Source: an uncultured Faecalibacterium sp. (GTDB taxonomy: Bacteria > Bacillota > Clostridia > Oscillospirales > Ruminococcaceae). From it: a DNA stretch of 64,000 nt. Under the pieces are notes generated by a model that was not told the DNA's origin, did not search any database, and saw only the letters and a list, made by a program, of their open reading frames with translations. A program made the position numbers and the translations under genes. Of the stretch, positions 59,801 through 64,000 are shown piece after piece. How positions within the stretch are numbered: the stretch's first letter is position 1; each line of letters begins with the position of its first letter. The stretch is taken from NCBI GenBank assembly GCA_934548045.1, contig CAKTEM010000004.1, forward strand, positions 94,576 through 158,575. Reading direction: 5' to 3'.

Positions 59801-60713
59801 TGGCACTCCGCTGGACATCGTGCTGAACCCTCTGGGCGTTCCTTCCCGTATGAACATCGGTCAGGTCCTCGAAGTCAACCTCGGCTACGCAGCCAAGGCT
59901 TGCGGCATTAAGGTCATGACCCCTGTCTTCGACTCCGCTCGTGAGGCTGATATCGGCGATACCTTCGATACCGCTCGTGAGCTGTGGCACGGTGAAAATG
60001 CTCCGGCATATCCCACCAAGCTGCCCAAGATCATGGGTGAGAAGGGCCACATCATCGACTTCTCCAAGATCGAGCTGGACCGCGACGGCAAGACCACCGT
60101 TTACGATGGCCGTACCGGTGAGAAGTTCGATAACCGCGTTACCGTCGGTTATATGTACTACCTCAAGCTGCATCACCTCGTTGATGATAAGATCCACGCA
60201 CGTTCCACCGGCCCCTATTCTCTGGTCACTCAGCAGCCTCTGGGCGGTAAAGCTCAGTTCGGCGGCCAGCGTTTCGGCGAGATGGAGGTCTGGGCTCTGG
60301 AAGCATACGGTGCAGCATACACCCTGCAGGAGATCCTGACCGTCAAGTCGGACGATGTCGAGGGCCGTGTCAAGACCTACGAGGCCATCGTCAAGGGTGA
60401 GCCGATCCCGCAGCCGGGTATCCCCGAGTCCTTCCGCGTTATGCTCAAAGAGCTGCAGTCTCTGGGTCTGGACGTTGTCGTTCAGGACAAGGAAGGCAAC
60501 GAAATTGATATGCGCCAGAACTTCGACGATGAAGAGACTGGTTTTGATATGCGTGATGTTGCCGGCAGTGAGACCGTTACCAATGAGAACGAGCTGCTGA
60601 ATGATTACACCATCAAGGACGCCGACGCTGGTTTCGATGATCCTTCCGTACTGGACGACGACAATTCTGCTGCCGCAGAGTCCTCCTCCGACGAAGTGAA
60701 TTTTGACGAATAA
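56862..60713 (+). CDS. rpoB: DNA-directed RNA polymerase beta subunit
   Basis: The 1,283-residue product is RpoB. Typical segments include the N-terminal [17 protein letters not shown], the rifampicin region [66 protein letters not shown], and the C-terminal [20 protein letters not shown]. An acidic tail (about 30 residues, rich in Asp, Glu and Ser) follows the usual end. ATG 56862 lies eleven bases after AAGGAG; the GTG at 56850 would overlap that site. It is separated from the usual rplJL neighbours and follows dnaG-rpoD. Confidence 0.97.
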   Translation: [1283 protein letters not shown]

Positions 60714-60731
60714 ATCCGGCGAGAACCTGTT

Positions 60732-60774
60732 TTCTCCTCGCGGTGCGCGTGCTGCGCGCCGTGAGAGGGGAGAG
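60732..60774 (+). promoter_or_regulatory. GC-rich hairpin between rpoB and rpoC
   Basis: CTCCTCGCGG...GCGCG pairs with CGCGC...CCGTGAGAGGGGAG around a TGCT loop. No T-run follows, so it is not a classical terminator. It may set the rpoB/rpoC ratio or be a processing site. Confidence 0.5.
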
Positions 60775-60837
60775 CAGCGGATTTATGTGTTCGCCTGCAT
60801 CATCGAGACTACAAGAGATTAAGAAAGGGTTCGTTTC

Positions 60838-64000
<3,163 letters not shown>

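Noticed and set aside
56748..60197. Very long minus-strand open frame opposite rpoB
   Set aside because: It is antisense to a highly conserved gene, and its translation has no recognisable family. Such frames arise from strong codon bias in G+C-rich genes.

Overview
The window looks like a chromosomal core-plus-variable segment from an anaerobic, G+C-rich Firmicute of the Oscillospiraceae/Ruminococcaceae, most likely Faecalibacterium or a close relative. The reasons are a flavodiiron O2 reductase, Na+-pump decarboxylase subunits, ThyX-type thymidylate synthase, T-box control of pheST, a perfect CIRCE box, TTGACA-17-TATAAT type promoters, and a dispersed palindromic repeat family (CCCTCTCAGTC...GCCATTGGCATGTCGG) of a kind I associate with this group. 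The taxon is an inference from gene content; no 16S gene is present. I see no tRNA, rRNA, CRISPR array, insertion sequence or prophage.

Layout. 1-8.2 kb: end of a membrane protein, a D-Ala-D-Ala carboxypeptidase, a MATE exporter behind a promoter/terminator leader, RecD2 helicase, an MreB-like actin, and Na+-pump decarboxylase gamma and beta subunits. 8.2-15.7 kb: a co-directional run of pcrA, thyX, tmk, an acetyltransferase-like gene, mltG and a U32 peptidase-family RNA hydroxylation gene. 15.8-17.4 kb: a lone oligopeptide-binding lipoprotein on the minus strand. 17.6-23.9 kb: murD, a GNAT gene, a PLP enzyme of the methionine gamma-lyase/aluminium-resistance family, an aminotransferase and aminopeptidase C. 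23.9-24.2 kb: a promoter, c-di-GMP-I riboswitch and terminator with no gene behind them. 24.2-31.4 kb (minus strand): CIRCE-controlled htpG, xpaC, galK-galT and cutC. 31.4-33.7 kb: an esterase, an unknown small protein, and an HD-domain protein abutting a pepC remnant. 33.8-38.7 kb: a 1,629-residue BspA-type leucine-rich-repeat surface protein. 38.7-45.7 kb: a PAT-like acetyltransferase, a PHP phosphatase, a secreted hydrolase, a transglutaminase-fold protein, rmuC and a flavodiiron protein. 45.7-47.3 kb: an MFS exporter with a long minus-strand leader containing a 14-codon ORF and an intrinsic terminator. 47.4-51.2 kb: T-box-pheS-pheT. 51.2-53.4 kb: an NSS symporter and a YigZ protein. 53.5-64 kb: dnaG-rpoD, then rpoB and rpoC (rpoC cut by the window end).

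How it fits together. The housekeeping parts cover replication, repair and transcription (recD2, pcrA, rmuC, dnaG, rpoD, rpoBC), dTMP supply (thyX-tmk), and wall synthesis and shape (dacF-like, mreB, mltG, murD). The catabolic parts are Leloir galactose use (galK-galT), peptide use (binding protein, PepC, aminotransferase) and sodium energetics (oadGB, NSS symporter). Surface biology is represented by the LRR protein and the secreted hydrolase.

The most unusual content is regulatory RNA: the gene-less c-di-GMP riboswitch, the candidate leader-peptide attenuator of the MFS exporter, a similar promoter-terminator arrangement before the MATE exporter, and at least seven copies of the palindromic repeat whose inner stems change by compensatory substitutions. 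All start choices are mine, made from ribosome-binding sites and promoter positions; nothing here was checked by database search.
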